A DNA stretch of 64,000 nt. Source: [Limnothrix rosea] IAM M-220 (GTDB taxonomy: Bacteria; Cyanobacteriota; Cyanobacteriia; Cyanobacteriales; MRBY01). A model generated the notes under the pieces. The model had not been told where the DNA came from, did not search any database, and saw only the letters and a list, made by a program, of their open reading frames with translations. The stretch's first letter is position 1. The number at the start of each line of letters is the position of its first letter. The stretch lies in assembly GCF_001904615.1 (NCBI RefSeq), contig NZ_MRBY01000007.1, positions 59,930-123,929 on the forward strand, in the 5' to 3' direction. Below are positions 17,045 to 25,950 of this stretch, in pieces. The translations under genes and the position numbers were made by a program.

Positions 17045-18268
17045 ATGAAAGTTGTTATTATTTCGGCTACGTTTTTGCCGTCCCATGATGGGGTGAGCAT
17101 TACGCTCTACGAACGGATTAAACAGTTATCGATCGCCGGTCATGAGGCGCTTTGTTTAGTATCAAGCTATCAAGAAATCGCGGCAATTTATCCGAAATGG
17201 TCAGATTATGTTGGTGATCTTTTTCCTAATGTCAAAATAATTTCTTTGAATAGTGAGGAATGGATGGATGTGCCCCAAGAGCGGAATCCGAAACGATCTA
17301 CCCTAAAAAAAATTGAGGGGGCGATCGCCGAATTTGAGCCAGACATTATCGAAATCGAAGAGCCGGAACGGTTGTGGACAACGCTATTTAGTTTGCCGGG
17401 ACTACAATATGCGCAACAAAATGAGATTCCCTATATCGGGTGTTATCGAACAAATTTTATTGATTACATCCCTGATTATGTACCAAGTTTGCTGGTGGGC
17501 ATCGCGAAAACGGCAGCATTGTTTCTGACAAAGTGGATTTACAATCAATGCTCGATCACGCTTGTGGGGAGTCGTTTTATCGAGAAAAAGTTACAGGCTT
17601 GGGGTATCAAAAATGTTGACTATGCGAAAGTCATTGGCCCACCGGTTATTAAAAATCCGTTGTCTTTAAAAGAAGCAGGTTTCTTCGAGAAAAATTTTAA
17701 TCTTGCCAAGGTTGATGACACGGTAAAAGTTCTCTTTCTCGGTCGCCTTTCTCCCGATAAAAATTGGGATTTTACGCTGCAACATTTGGCTAAGTTGAAA
17801 CAGAAAAATATTTCCCAGAAATTTACGATTCTCGTGGCGGGGCGCGGGGAACTAGACGAGGCGATCGCCGCCAGTGAGTTTGCGACAGAATTACCGACTG
17901 AGATTTTAGGGGAAGTGCCCCACGAACAAATCCCCAAACTTTTAGCAAATGTGGATTTTCATGTGACCGCCTCTCTGAAAGAAACCTTTGGGCGAACCGT
18001 TCAGGAATCCCTTTATGTGGGCACGCCGATCCTTGCGCCAGATTGTGATTGGACTAGAAATTTAGTGGAACCCGCTCAAAATGGCATTTTGTTTGATCCT
18101 GAAAGTGGTGATGATTTTATTCAGAAATTGGCGGATTTGATTGAAAATAACGGCGATCGCCAACGGTTGCGGGAAAACATTTTGGCGAACCATTCCGAGA
18201 AGAATGACCCCAGCTACATCTGGATTGAGTATTTGCAGCGTCAAATTAACCAAGCCCAAACCCAGTAA
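17045..18268 (+). CDS. Glycosyltransferase family 4 (GT-B fold)
   Basis: 407 residues. The N-terminal domain begins MKVVIISATFLPSHDGVSIT, a glycine-containing acceptor loop typical of GT4. The C-terminal nucleotide-sugar domain has VLFLGRLSPDKNWD and the E-x7-E motif in KETFGRTVQESLYVGTPILA. It resembles SqdX/PimB-like lipid glycosyltransferases in outline, but donor and acceptor are not determinable. Following the lipid-type genes on the same strand, a lipid acceptor is plausible (inference). Its leader is interrupted by the MITE-like element in both copies of the tandem duplication, so expression may have been altered. Confidence 0.9.
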   Translation: MKVVIISATFLPSHDGVSITLYERIKQLSIAGHEALCLVSSYQEIAAIYPKWSDYVGDLFPNVKIISLNSEEWMDVPQERNPKRSTLKKIEGAIAEFEPDIIEIEEPERLWTTLFSLPGLQYAQQNEIPYIGCYRTNFIDYIPDYVPSLLVGIAKTAALFLTKWIYNQCSITLVGSRFIEKKLQAWGIKNVDYAKVIGPPVIKNPLSLKEAGFFEKNFNLAKVDDTVKVLFLGRLSPDKNWDFTLQHLAKLKQKNISQKFTILVAGRGELDEAIAASEFATELPTEILGEVPHEQIPKLLANVDFHVTASLKETFGRTVQESLYVGTPILAPDCDWTRNLVEPAQNGILFDPESGDDFIQKLADLIENNGDRQRLRENILANHSEKNDPSYIWIEYLQRQINQAQTQ

Positions 18269-18304
18269 AATCGCTACACTGTCTCAAGTTGCTTGAGTTT
18301 TGCT

Positions 18305-19207
18305 ATGGGTTTTCCCGTCGTTTACCACCCAAATTACGTTACGCCGATTCCTGAAGAACATCGCTTTCCGATGCCAAAGTTCAAGCTGCTCTATGAAATG
18401 CTGCTGCGGGATGACGTGATTCGACCAGAGCAAGTTTACGAGCCAGAATTTCCTGAAATGGATTGGCTAGAGCTGGTTCACAATCGTGATTATATTGATG
18501 CCTATCGTAACGGCACTCTTGAAAAAAAAGCCCAACGTCGCATCGGTTTACCTTGGAGTCAAGGCGTTGTCACCCGGACGCTCACCGCCATTGGGGGCAC
18601 AGTCACCACCGCAAAACTTGCCCTCGAACATGGTTTAGCTTGCAATACTGCTGGGGGAACCCACCATGCTTTTCCTAATTATGGTTCTGGGTTTTGTATT
18701 CTCAATGATTTGGCGATCGCCGCCAAAACTGTCCGCCATTTAGGTTTGGCAAAAAAGATTTTAATTATTGATCTCGATGTTCACCAAGGGGACGGTACAG
18801 CCTTTATTTTTCAAGATGAGCCGGATGTGTTTACCTTTTCGATGCACTGCGAGATTAATTTTCCCAGCAAAAAGCAGCAGAGTGATTTTGATATTCCCTT
18901 GCCTGCGGGGCTAGATGACGATGGTTATTTGCAAATTCTCGCGACTCACCTCGATGATCTGCTCTCGGAAGTGAAACCCGATTTAGTTTTTTTTGATGCG
19001 GGTGTGGATACCCATGTGGGCGATCGCCTCGGCAAATTAGCCATGACAGATCGGGGCATTTATCGCCGGGATCGCATGGTACTCAGTGCTTGCCATGCGG
19101 CAGGATATCCCGTTGCCTGTGTGATTGGGGGTGGCTATGCGAAAAATATTGATGAGTTGGTTTATCGCCATTCTCTTTTGCACCGCGCGGCAAACGATAT
19201 TTTTTAA
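18305..19207 (+). CDS. Histone deacetylase family (acetylpolyamine amidohydrolase-type) protein
   Basis: 300 residues from the ATG at 18305. Zinc-dependent amidohydrolase motifs are visible: GGTHHAF (tandem His), LIIDLDVHQGDGTA (metal Asp and His) and FFDAGVDTHVGDRLG, then IGGGYAKN near the end. Bacterial members remove acetyl or other acyl groups from polyamines, acetoin-pathway or lysine substrates. The gene starts only 36 bp after the glycosyltransferase stop, so co-transcription with the lipid-type cluster is possible. Homologues occur singly in other cyanobacteria, so the link may be accidental. A TTG at 18293 is a weaker start. Confidence 0.88.
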   Translation: MGFPVVYHPNYVTPIPEEHRFPMPKFKLLYEMLLRDDVIRPEQVYEPEFPEMDWLELVHNRDYIDAYRNGTLEKKAQRRIGLPWSQGVVTRTLTAIGGTVTTAKLALEHGLACNTAGGTHHAFPNYGSGFCILNDLAIAAKTVRHLGLAKKILIIDLDVHQGDGTAFIFQDEPDVFTFSMHCEINFPSKKQQSDFDIPLPAGLDDDGYLQILATHLDDLLSEVKPDLVFFDAGVDTHVGDRLGKLAMTDRGIYRRDRMVLSACHAAGYPVACVIGGGYAKNIDELVYRHSLLHRAANDIF

Positions 19208-19515
19208 CCTGAGTTTTGCTTAAGGGTACTCGGCAATACGACGCGGCGAATAAGAGAGCGAGAGATAGGGAGATGTTTTATCCAAACAATCCGAGGGGTC
19301 AAAAAACGCAAATTTTCGTTGGTTCTCCGTGTCTCTACCTCTCCTTGTCTTCCTTTCTTTAAAGAAATATCAGCTAAATTCTTATCCATAACTGACGTTT
19401 TTTTAGGGCGATTTTTTACGTGAACATTTATCACCTTGGGGAACAGTTCTTAATTTTTGACCCTCAAGGGAGATAGGAATTTCTACAATTAAATCAATGG
19501 CTTGGGGAAGGAACT
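19208..19515. other. 308-bp spacer without a convincing gene
   Basis: Contains GAGAGCGAGAGATAGGGAGATG and, about 70 bases on, TCTCCGTGTCTCTACCTCTCC, loosely inverted with respect to each other. This resembles a degenerate interspersed hairpin. A 76-codon open frame on the minus strand has odd composition and no recognisable domain, so it is not called. Confidence 0.4.
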
Positions 19516-22032
19516 ATGGGAATTAGGCAATTCTGTTCAACATTAATCGTGGCTATGGTTGTGCAAAATATTGCGATCGCCCCCCAGACTTTCTCGTCAC
19601 CGCTCGAAGAAAACGTTATAGAAAAACAAACTTATTCCCTCGCAGAGTCTCGGAATCTCATTTACGACGGGGAGAGAGCTTTTAAAACAGGGCAATATCA
19701 AGAGGCGATCGCCCTCTGTACAAAAGCATTAACGGGATTTGAAGCCCAAAATCATTTGGAAGGCATGGGCGCAGCCCACAATTGCATCGGTATCTCCCAC
19801 CATTCCTTCGGTGAATATGCCAAGGCGGTGCGTCAATATGAACAGGCCACAGCCATTACCCAAGGGATCAATGACCCGCGCCAACAAGCGGCGATCGCCA
19901 ACAATTTAGGGGAAGCCTATCGCCAACTTGGTGAAATCGAAAATGCGATTACTTACTACGAACAGGCTTTAGAGGCTGTGCAAACAACTCGTGATTTACA
20001 AATCGAACCAATCCTGATCAACAATTTAGGCTTTGCCCACATGGAGCTAAAGAATTATGCCCTAGCTCAGGACTATTACCTCCAATCGTTAGAAATTTCT
20101 TCGGCAGAAAACTATCAATATGAAATGTCCTATGCCCTCAAAAATCTGGGGGAAGTGGCCTTTCGACGCGGAGAAAATCAAAAGGCGATCGCCTATTTCG
20201 AAGAATCGCTACAAATTACAAGGGCAATTGATAACCGTCGGGTGACGGCACTCACTTTAAATTCCCTCGGTAAAGCCTACGAAACCATCGACCAAGCTGA
20301 CCAAGCACTCACCTACTACCAAGAAGCCCTCGGCATTAGCACAGATATTGGCGATCGCCACTCCATCGGTCGCGTCTTAAAAAACCTAGGCAGTTTCTTC
20401 CAAGCCCAGGGCGATGCAGAGCTAGCCATTATTTTCTTTAAAGAGGTCATCAATACCTACGAAAGTATTCGCAACGAAATCCAAGGATTAGATAATGCTC
20501 TCCAAGAAAGCTATCTCAGTAGCGTCGAATCCACCTATCGTAATCTCGCTGATTTGTTGCTGACCCAAAACCGTATCCTCGAAGCTCAACGGGTCTTAGA
20601 TTTACTGAAAATCCAAGAATTGAGCGATTATCTCTACCATGTGCGTGGCACAGCAGAAACAGAAAAAGGTACGGGCTATCGTCCCCCCGAAGAAACGTTT
20701 TTAGCTTTAAATCAAAAACAAACGGAACAGCTCATCGTTGCCTCGAAACGGTTGGCGGAACTCGAAGAAATTTCCCCCAGCGCCCTCTCAGAAGCCCAGC
20801 GGCAAGAATTGATTTCCCTACGCAAAGCACAAAATTCTGAACGTCACAACTTTCGAGCCTTTCTAGAGAGTGATGAGGTACAAGCCGTGATCGGTGACCT
20901 CAAAGCAAATCTCAGTAGCAATGAATCTCTATCGTTTAACCTCAGTCAAGATGCCAAGCTCAAGGAACAGCTCCAAACTATTAAAAAAGCGGGTCGTAAT
21001 GCTGCCATTATTTACCCTCTAATTTTGGGCGATCGCCTAGAGATTATCGTAGTTAGCGCCAATACACCTCCCCTGCGTCACACTGTGCCCATTGCCCGCA
21101 CCGAGCTAAATGAAACCATCCTCGCAGCGCGCCAAACCCTAACGACAGTGCCTCGGCAAAAAGGTAGTCAGTCGACAAGCACCTTTGACCCATTAGCAAA
21201 ACTCCACGATTGGCTGATTAAACCCGTCGAAGCAACCCTCGCAGCCGCCAATATTGAAACGATTATTTATGCTCCAGACGGTGCACTACGTTATATTCCC
21301 CTCGCCTCCTTATTTGATGCCGAGAACAACCAGTGGCTCATCGAAAAATATGACATCAACAACATCACAGCCCTTAGCCTGACTGACTTTGATGAGGTTG
21401 CGCCCCTAGATGACTTTAATTTGATTGCTGGCGCTTTTCCCGGTCATGATGTCACCCTCGAATTTGGGACGCGCCAAATCCCCCTAGCGGGGTTGCCCTA
21501 CGCCGTACAGGAAGTCGAAACCCTTGCCGCAACGATTCCCCGTAGTAGCGTTCGCCTGAATGAGCAGTTTAATGGCGACATTATTTATGAGATGAATAGC
21601 TATGATGTCGTACACCTTGCGACCCATGCCGAATTTGTTTCCGGCAGACCAAAGGATTCCTATATCGCCTTTGGTGAAGGGGAATTCGCCACCCTCGAAG
21701 ATGTGCGGGATTGGGATTTGAGTAATGTCGCGCTGATTGTGCTGAGTGCCTGCGAAACGGGTGTGGGCGATACCTTGGGAAATGGTGTTGAGGTGTTGGG
21801 TTTGGGCTATCAAATGCAACAGCAGGGAGCCGATGCAATTTTGGCGAGTCTTTGGTCGGTCAGCGATCGCAGCACCCAGATTTTAATGAATCAGTTTTAC
21901 GAAAATCTCTTGCAAGGCAATGTCACGAAAACGGCAGCTCTCCAAGAAGTGCAACGCAATATGCTCCATGACGAGACCTTTAATCATCCTTACTACTGGG
22001 CTTCATTTATTTTGATTGGCAACGGTCTCTAG
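19516..22032 (+). CDS. TPR-CHAT protein (caspase-like peptidase), probably exported
   Basis: 838 residues. An N-terminal hydrophobic segment (LIVAMVVQNIAIA) suggests a signal peptide. About seven to eight tetratricopeptide repeats span ~45-330 (TGQYQEAIALCTKALTGFEA, NNLGEAYRQLGEIENAITYYEQAL and so on), then a linker with coiled character. The CHAT domain runs ~520-838 with the His/Cys dyad: His704 in VHLATHAEF and Cys746 in VLSACETGVGD. CHAT proteins are clan CD cysteine peptidases related to caspases and separase; some act in bacterial immunity (for example with gRAMP/Craspase). No partner system is adjacent. Confidence 0.9.
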   Translation: MGIRQFCSTLIVAMVVQNIAIAPQTFSSPLEENVIEKQTYSLAESRNLIYDGERAFKTGQYQEAIALCTKALTGFEAQNHLEGMGAAHNCIGISHHSFGEYAKAVRQYEQATAITQGINDPRQQAAIANNLGEAYRQLGEIENAITYYEQALEAVQTTRDLQIEPILINNLGFAHMELKNYALAQDYYLQSLEISSAENYQYEMSYALKNLGEVAFRRGENQKAIAYFEESLQITRAIDNRRVTALTLNSLGKAYETIDQADQALTYYQEALGISTDIGDRHSIGRVLKNLGSFFQAQGDAELAIIFFKEVINTYESIRNEIQGLDNALQESYLSSVESTYRNLADLLLTQNRILEAQRVLDLLKIQELSDYLYHVRGTAETEKGTGYRPPEETFLALNQKQTEQLIVASKRLAELEEISPSALSEAQRQELISLRKAQNSERHNFRAFLESDEVQAVIGDLKANLSSNESLSFNLSQDAKLKEQLQTIKKAGRNAAIIYPLILGDRLEIIVVSANTPPLRHTVPIARTELNETILAARQTLTTVPRQKGSQSTSTFDPLAKLHDWLIKPVEATLAAANIETIIYAPDGALRYIPLASLFDAENNQWLIEKYDINNITALSLTDFDEVAPLDDFNLIAGAFPGHDVTLEFGTRQIPLAGLPYAVQEVETLAATIPRSSVRLNEQFNGDIIYEMNSYDVVHLATHAEFVSGRPKDSYIAFGEGEFATLEDVRDWDLSNVALIVLSACETGVGDTLGNGVEVLGLGYQMQQQGADAILASLWSVSDRSTQILMNQFYENLLQGNVTKTAALQEVQRNMLHDETFNHPYYWASFILIGNGL

Positions 22033-22163
22033 GGTTTTTTGGGTTAGGACTTTCGATATATTGATCACCGACTTTTTTAAATAATTATTGTTGTCAAAGT
22101 AGGGTGAGCTTAGGGGTGGCGGCTACACTGCAAACATAGAGTACCAAATGGTTTGGGAGTAAC

Positions 22164-23762
22164 GTGGCGGATAAATATCCTAATAATTTCAGATCTAGTT
22201 CACACAAAAATCCAGCGTCGCAACGTCGAAATGATAAGTTTCAGCCCTCAGCAATTTGGGCAGTGGGATTATCGCCCCTTTTACCCCAGATCTTGGGGAG
22301 CATGTTCAATATTTGGTACAACGTTGCCCGCGTTCAGCCTCTCCTTACCGCGACTCAACAAACTGTTCTCACCTCCACAATTCTGGTTTACAACCTCGTC
22401 GTTTATCCCATGGCGATCGCCTACTGGATCATTCGAGTTCGTGCCCTCGCCAAAACAATTAACGCCTTGCAAAAAGGCCAAACCATCTCTACACAGCGCC
22501 TAGATCTAGCCCGACGACAGGTTTTGAATTTGCCTTGGTTGGGTACTGCCATCGCGGCGATCGCCTGGTTTTTATGTATTCCTGTTTTCCTTGGTGCGTT
22601 GCTCCTTACCCCAGAAAATCCTAATCCCAACATTTTTCTATACTTGCCTGTCTCCATTACCATCTCGGCATTAATTGCTATTACCCAAAGCTTCTTTGCT
22701 ATCGAGCTGACGAGTCAACAGAGGTTTTATCCCATCCTTTTTCGCGATACAAAAGTCGCTGAAACCCTAACGGCCTATTCCCTCTCCCTCTACGAGCGCG
22801 GTTTTTTAGTTATAGTGTCGGTCGGCATTTGCCCAATTATTTCGTTACTGCTGCTACTCTCTGTCCCGCCGCCTAGCGATTGGCAAAATCTTTATTTCGC
22901 ATTGGTTGTGGGACTAATCGGTATTGGCTTTGGATTTATCAGTGCATGGATGCTGGGTCGCACTGTTGTCGAACCTGTGATGGCATTAAAAAAGGCTTCC
23001 CAAGCGGTGATAGCTGGAGATTTAACGACACGCATCGATCTCAAACGAGCCGATGAGTTTGGCCCATTGATCGATGAATTTAATCAAATGGTGGCGGAGC
23101 TAGAGGAAAAACAATATTTGCGGGAAATGTTTGGTCGTCATGTGGGACAGGGTATTGCCCAGCAAATTTTGCAAAGTAACCCAGATTTGGTCGGCACGGA
23201 GCAAAATTTAACGGTAATGTTCACTGATATTCGAAATTTCACCGCGAGAAGCGCCATTTCTCGTCCTAGCGATACGGTAGTTTTACTAAATCGATTTCTC
23301 AATATCATGGTCGAAATCGTTGAGCAGCGGCATGGCGGCATGGTGAACCAGCTACTCGGCGACGGGTTTATGGCTTTGTTTGGAGTGGGTCAAGGAGAGG
23401 AAAATCATGCTGAACAAGCAGTCAATGCAGCGCAGGATATGATGCGGGGTCTAGAGCGACTGAACCAAGAACTCATCGCTGAAAATATTACGCCCCTCCA
23501 AATTGGCATCGGGCTCCACACAGGCATGGCGATCGCCGGCAGTATTGGTTCACCCCAACGGATGGAATATACAGCGGTTGGCGATACGGTAAATGTCGCG
23601 TCACGGGTGGAATCTCTCACAAAAAAATTGGGGCGATCGCTGATTTTTTCTGGCGCAACAAAAGCCGCTTTACCGAAAAATTTTGACTCTCGTTTAGAGA
23701 CCTTAGAACCACAGATGGTTAAAGGAAAATCTGAACCCATTGAAATTTTTACGCTGTTGTAA
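22164..23762 (+). CDS. Membrane-bound class III adenylate/guanylate cyclase with HAMP
   Basis: 532 residues from GTG at 22164. About six hydrophobic helices fill residues ~30-275, then a HAMP linker (GRTVVEPVMALKKASQAVIAGDLTTRIDLKRADEFG). The catalytic domain has metal-binding FTDIRNFTA and LGDGFMALFG, and the transition-state region MEYTAVGDTVNVASR. The residue that is lysine in the EKYIGD motif of many adenylate cyclases is Gln here (NQLLGDG), so ATP specificity is uncertain. A second class III cyclase lies at 29156. The stop overlaps an ATG of the next frame. Confidence 0.9.
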   Translation: MADKYPNNFRSSSHKNPASQRRNDKFQPSAIWAVGLSPLLPQILGSMFNIWYNVARVQPLLTATQQTVLTSTILVYNLVVYPMAIAYWIIRVRALAKTINALQKGQTISTQRLDLARRQVLNLPWLGTAIAAIAWFLCIPVFLGALLLTPENPNPNIFLYLPVSITISALIAITQSFFAIELTSQQRFYPILFRDTKVAETLTAYSLSLYERGFLVIVSVGICPIISLLLLLSVPPPSDWQNLYFALVVGLIGIGFGFISAWMLGRTVVEPVMALKKASQAVIAGDLTTRIDLKRADEFGPLIDEFNQMVAELEEKQYLREMFGRHVGQGIAQQILQSNPDLVGTEQNLTVMFTDIRNFTARSAISRPSDTVVLLNRFLNIMVEIVEQRHGGMVNQLLGDGFMALFGVGQGEENHAEQAVNAAQDMMRGLERLNQELIAENITPLQIGIGLHTGMAIAGSIGSPQRMEYTAVGDTVNVASRVESLTKKLGRSLIFSGATKAALPKNFDSRLETLEPQMVKGKSEPIEIFTLL

Positions 23763-23824
23763 TGGATGTGCTCAAGGTTCTGACTCATCAGACAACTATC
23801 TTGAACTCCGCGATTAAAATAGAA

Positions 23825-24439
23825 ATGCAACCATCAACATTTTCTAAATACATGATTGCCGCCGCAGAACTCCCCAGAAAAATGACGCCAGAAGAGTATC
23901 TGGAATGGGAAGCAACTCAAAATATTCGATATGAATATGTTGATGGCGAAATCTATGCGATGACAGGTGGCTCAGTTACCCACAATCGCATCGCTTTAAA
24001 TTTATATTTTGCGTTAAGACCGCATTTAAAGAAGCGGGGCTGCTATGCTGCTGTGTCTGATGTCAAAGTTCAGGATGTTGAAAGTGAACGGTATTTTTAT
24101 CCTGACTTAGCAATCACCTGTAATGCTTCGGATCAGAAAAATAATCAACTCATTCAATACCCAACAACGATTGTGGAAGTGCTGTCGCCAAGTAATGCGA
24201 ATTACGACAAGGACTTCAAGTTGAAGTTATATCGTCAAATTGCGAGCCTACAAGAGTACATTCTCATTGATAGTCAACGGGTGAAGGTAGAAATGTACCA
24301 GCGTCAGTCTGGCAAAATGTGGGGCTATACGGATTATGAATTGAATGAAATATTGACGATTCCGAGTATTGAATTTGACTGTCCAGTGCAACTTTTATAT
24401 GAAGACGCAATCTTTGACACCGTGACAGCAGAAGAGTGA
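23825..24439 (+). CDS. Uma2 family (DUF820) restriction-endonuclease-like protein, copy 1
   Basis: About 204 residues from ATG 23825; longer (23762) and shorter (23852) starts are also in frame. Core blocks are KMTPEEYLEWEATQNIRYEYVDGEIYAMTGGSVTHNRI, YFYPDLAITC and TTIVEVLSPSNANYD. These contain the PD-(D/E)xK-type acidic residues of the Uma2 fold. Uma2 genes are heavily amplified in cyanobacteria and their role is not settled. This copy is clearly diverged from the next two. Confidence 0.85.
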   Translation: MQPSTFSKYMIAAAELPRKMTPEEYLEWEATQNIRYEYVDGEIYAMTGGSVTHNRIALNLYFALRPHLKKRGCYAAVSDVKVQDVESERYFYPDLAITCNASDQKNNQLIQYPTTIVEVLSPSNANYDKDFKLKLYRQIASLQEYILIDSQRVKVEMYQRQSGKMWGYTDYELNEILTIPSIEFDCPVQLLYEDAIFDTVTAEE

Positions 24440-24530
24440 TCGAGTCGAGGCGATCGCCCTTCCTCTATTTCACTGGAATTCTGGCAAAAGCTTGGCACAA
24501 TAGAGGAAATGCTGCCTTGTGACTTAAACC

Positions 24531-25127
24531 ATGATTGCCCTCAACTCCGGTCAATATCTCACCCCAGAAGAATATTTAGAGTTTGAAAAAACTAGCGAAA
24601 TTCGCCACGAATATGTTGATGGTGAGATTTACGCAATGTCAGGGGCAAGTAATGCTCACAACATAATCAATCTAAATTTTGCATCAGGGCTGAAATCTCG
24701 ACTGAGAGGAACGACTTGTCGCCCCTATATGAATGATATGAAAGTGCGCGTTGCAGATGGACGACGCTTCTTTTATCCAGATTTACTGGTGTCCTGTGCT
24801 TCAGAAACGAATGATCTCACGTCTTACCATATGGATCAGCCTAAATTAATTGTTGAAGTTCTATCGACATCAACTGAAGGTTTTGATCGTGGTGACAAGT
24901 TCAAGTTTTATCGCTCTATCCCCAGTCTCCAAGAATATATTTTGGTGAGCACAGATCAGTACTCTGTCGATTGTTTCCGGCGTGGTGAAAATAATTTTTG
25001 GGTATTGCAAAGTCATCAGGATTTAGATGCAATACTTCAGCTTAAATCGATTAATGTTGAGGTTTCTCTAGCTGAAATTTATGACACAATTTCTTTTGAA
25101 AATTCGGCTGAAGCGGTGACAGAATAA
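24531..25127 (+). CDS. Uma2 family protein, copy 2 (duplicate of copy 3)
   Basis: 198 residues beginning MIALNSGQYLTPEEYLEFEK, with YVDGEIYAMSGASNAHN, RRFFYPDLLVSC and KLIVEVLSTSTEGFDRGDKF as the PD-(D/E)xK core. It is about as long as copy 3 and has nearly the same first 40 residues and the same final layout. The leader from 24468 is also shared with copy 3. Between HNII and the end it has diverged, for example FASGLKSRLRGTTCRPYMN. It lies in unit 1 of the tandem duplication. Confidence 0.85.
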   Translation: MIALNSGQYLTPEEYLEFEKTSEIRHEYVDGEIYAMSGASNAHNIINLNFASGLKSRLRGTTCRPYMNDMKVRVADGRRFFYPDLLVSCASETNDLTSYHMDQPKLIVEVLSTSTEGFDRGDKFKFYRSIPSLQEYILVSTDQYSVDCFRRGENNFWVLQSHQDLDAILQLKSINVEVSLAEIYDTISFENSAEAVTE

Positions 25128-25131
25128 AATT

Positions 25132-25276
25132 TTAATTTGATGATGTAGCTGTCGGCGATCGCCCTTCTGTTTGTAACCACTGGGCACGGACTAACCGGAT
25201 AGCATCATAGCTAAATTTTTCGTTGAGGTGGGTACGAATTTTACTGAGGGATTCATGACCCACTGCGGCGATCGCC
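25132..25276 (-). pseudogene. Duplicated recQ 3'-end fragment
   Basis: Read on the minus strand from the HIP1 site, this encodes a close copy of the last ~35 residues of the RecQ at 25951-28104 up to VRAQWLQ. It then continues TEGRSPTATSSN and stops at 25132, where the intact gene has SLAQTPEKIS. It has no start and no helicase domain. It is the passenger of the Uma2 tandem duplication and acts as spacer between copies 2 and 3. Confidence 0.85.
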
Positions 25277-25347
25277 TCTCTTTTATTTCACTGGAATTCT
25301 GGCAAAAGCTTGGCACAATAGAGAAAATGCTGCTTGCAACTTAAACT

Positions 25348-25950
25348 ATGATTGCCCTCAACTCCGGTAAATATCTCACCCCAGAAGAATATTTAGAGTT
25401 TGAAGAGACTAGCGAAATTCGCCATGAATATGTTGATGGTGAGATTTACGCAATGGCTGGAGCGAGTAATGCCCATAATCGTATTTCTAGAAATTTATTA
25501 GTTGAGTTAACCCTCAAATTGCGAGGCACACCATGCGAATCGTATATGGGTGATATGAAAGTCCGGGTTGGAGAAGGAAAAAAGTTTTTTTATCCAGATA
25601 TTTTGGTTGCTTGTACATCTGAAACTGAAGATTTAACGACCTACTATATGAACCAACCTAGACTAATTGTTGAGGTTTTATCAAAATCGACGGAAGGTTT
25701 CGATAGAGGAGACAAATTCGAGTTCTATCGCTCCATTCCCTCTCTTGAAGAGTATCTACTGGTAAGCTCACAACGATATCTTATTGATCATTTTCGGCGT
25801 GGAGAAAATGATTTGTGGGTATTGCAAAGCTATCAGAATCTAGGTACAACTCTCAGTCTTAAATCTTTAGGGTTAGAAGTTTCCGTCGCTGATATTTATC
25901 GCGATATCACCTTTGAAAATGAAGAAGAAACAGAAAATAAAAATGTTTAA
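25348..25950 (+). CDS. Uma2 family protein, copy 3
   Basis: 200 residues, MIALNSGKYLTPEEYLEFEETSEIRHEYVDGEI at the start, then KKFFYPDILVAC and RLIVEVLSKSTEGFDRGDKF. Nearly identical to copy 2 in the leader and N-terminus, diverged in the middle. The stop abuts the convergent recQ stop with no spacer. The retained open frames in both copies argue that each is or was under selection. Confidence 0.85.
   Translation: MIALNSGKYLTPEEYLEFEETSEIRHEYVDGEIYAMAGASNAHNRISRNLLVELTLKLRGTPCESYMGDMKVRVGEGKKFFYPDILVACTSETEDLTTYYMNQPRLIVEVLSKSTEGFDRGDKFEFYRSIPSLEEYLLVSSQRYLIDHFRRGENDLWVLQSYQNLGTTLSLKSLGLEVSVADIYRDITFENEEETENKNV

Larger units (their letters stand above)
16734..17097. repeat. 182-bp tandem duplication, two copies
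   Basis: Positions 16734-16915 and 16916-17097 are near-identical with a period of 182. Each copy holds a MITE-like element, then a leader and the first ~19 codons of the glycosyltransferase. The noncoding parts differ at about three positions. The coding parts differ at four, all synonymous third-codon positions. The second copy runs into the intact gene. This fills most of the 333-bp gap before the glycosyltransferase. Confidence 0.9.

Noticed and set aside
19204..19434. 76-codon minus-strand frame after the HDAC-family gene
   Set aside because: Odd composition, overlaps the HDAC stop, and lies over a degenerate repeat-like spacer.
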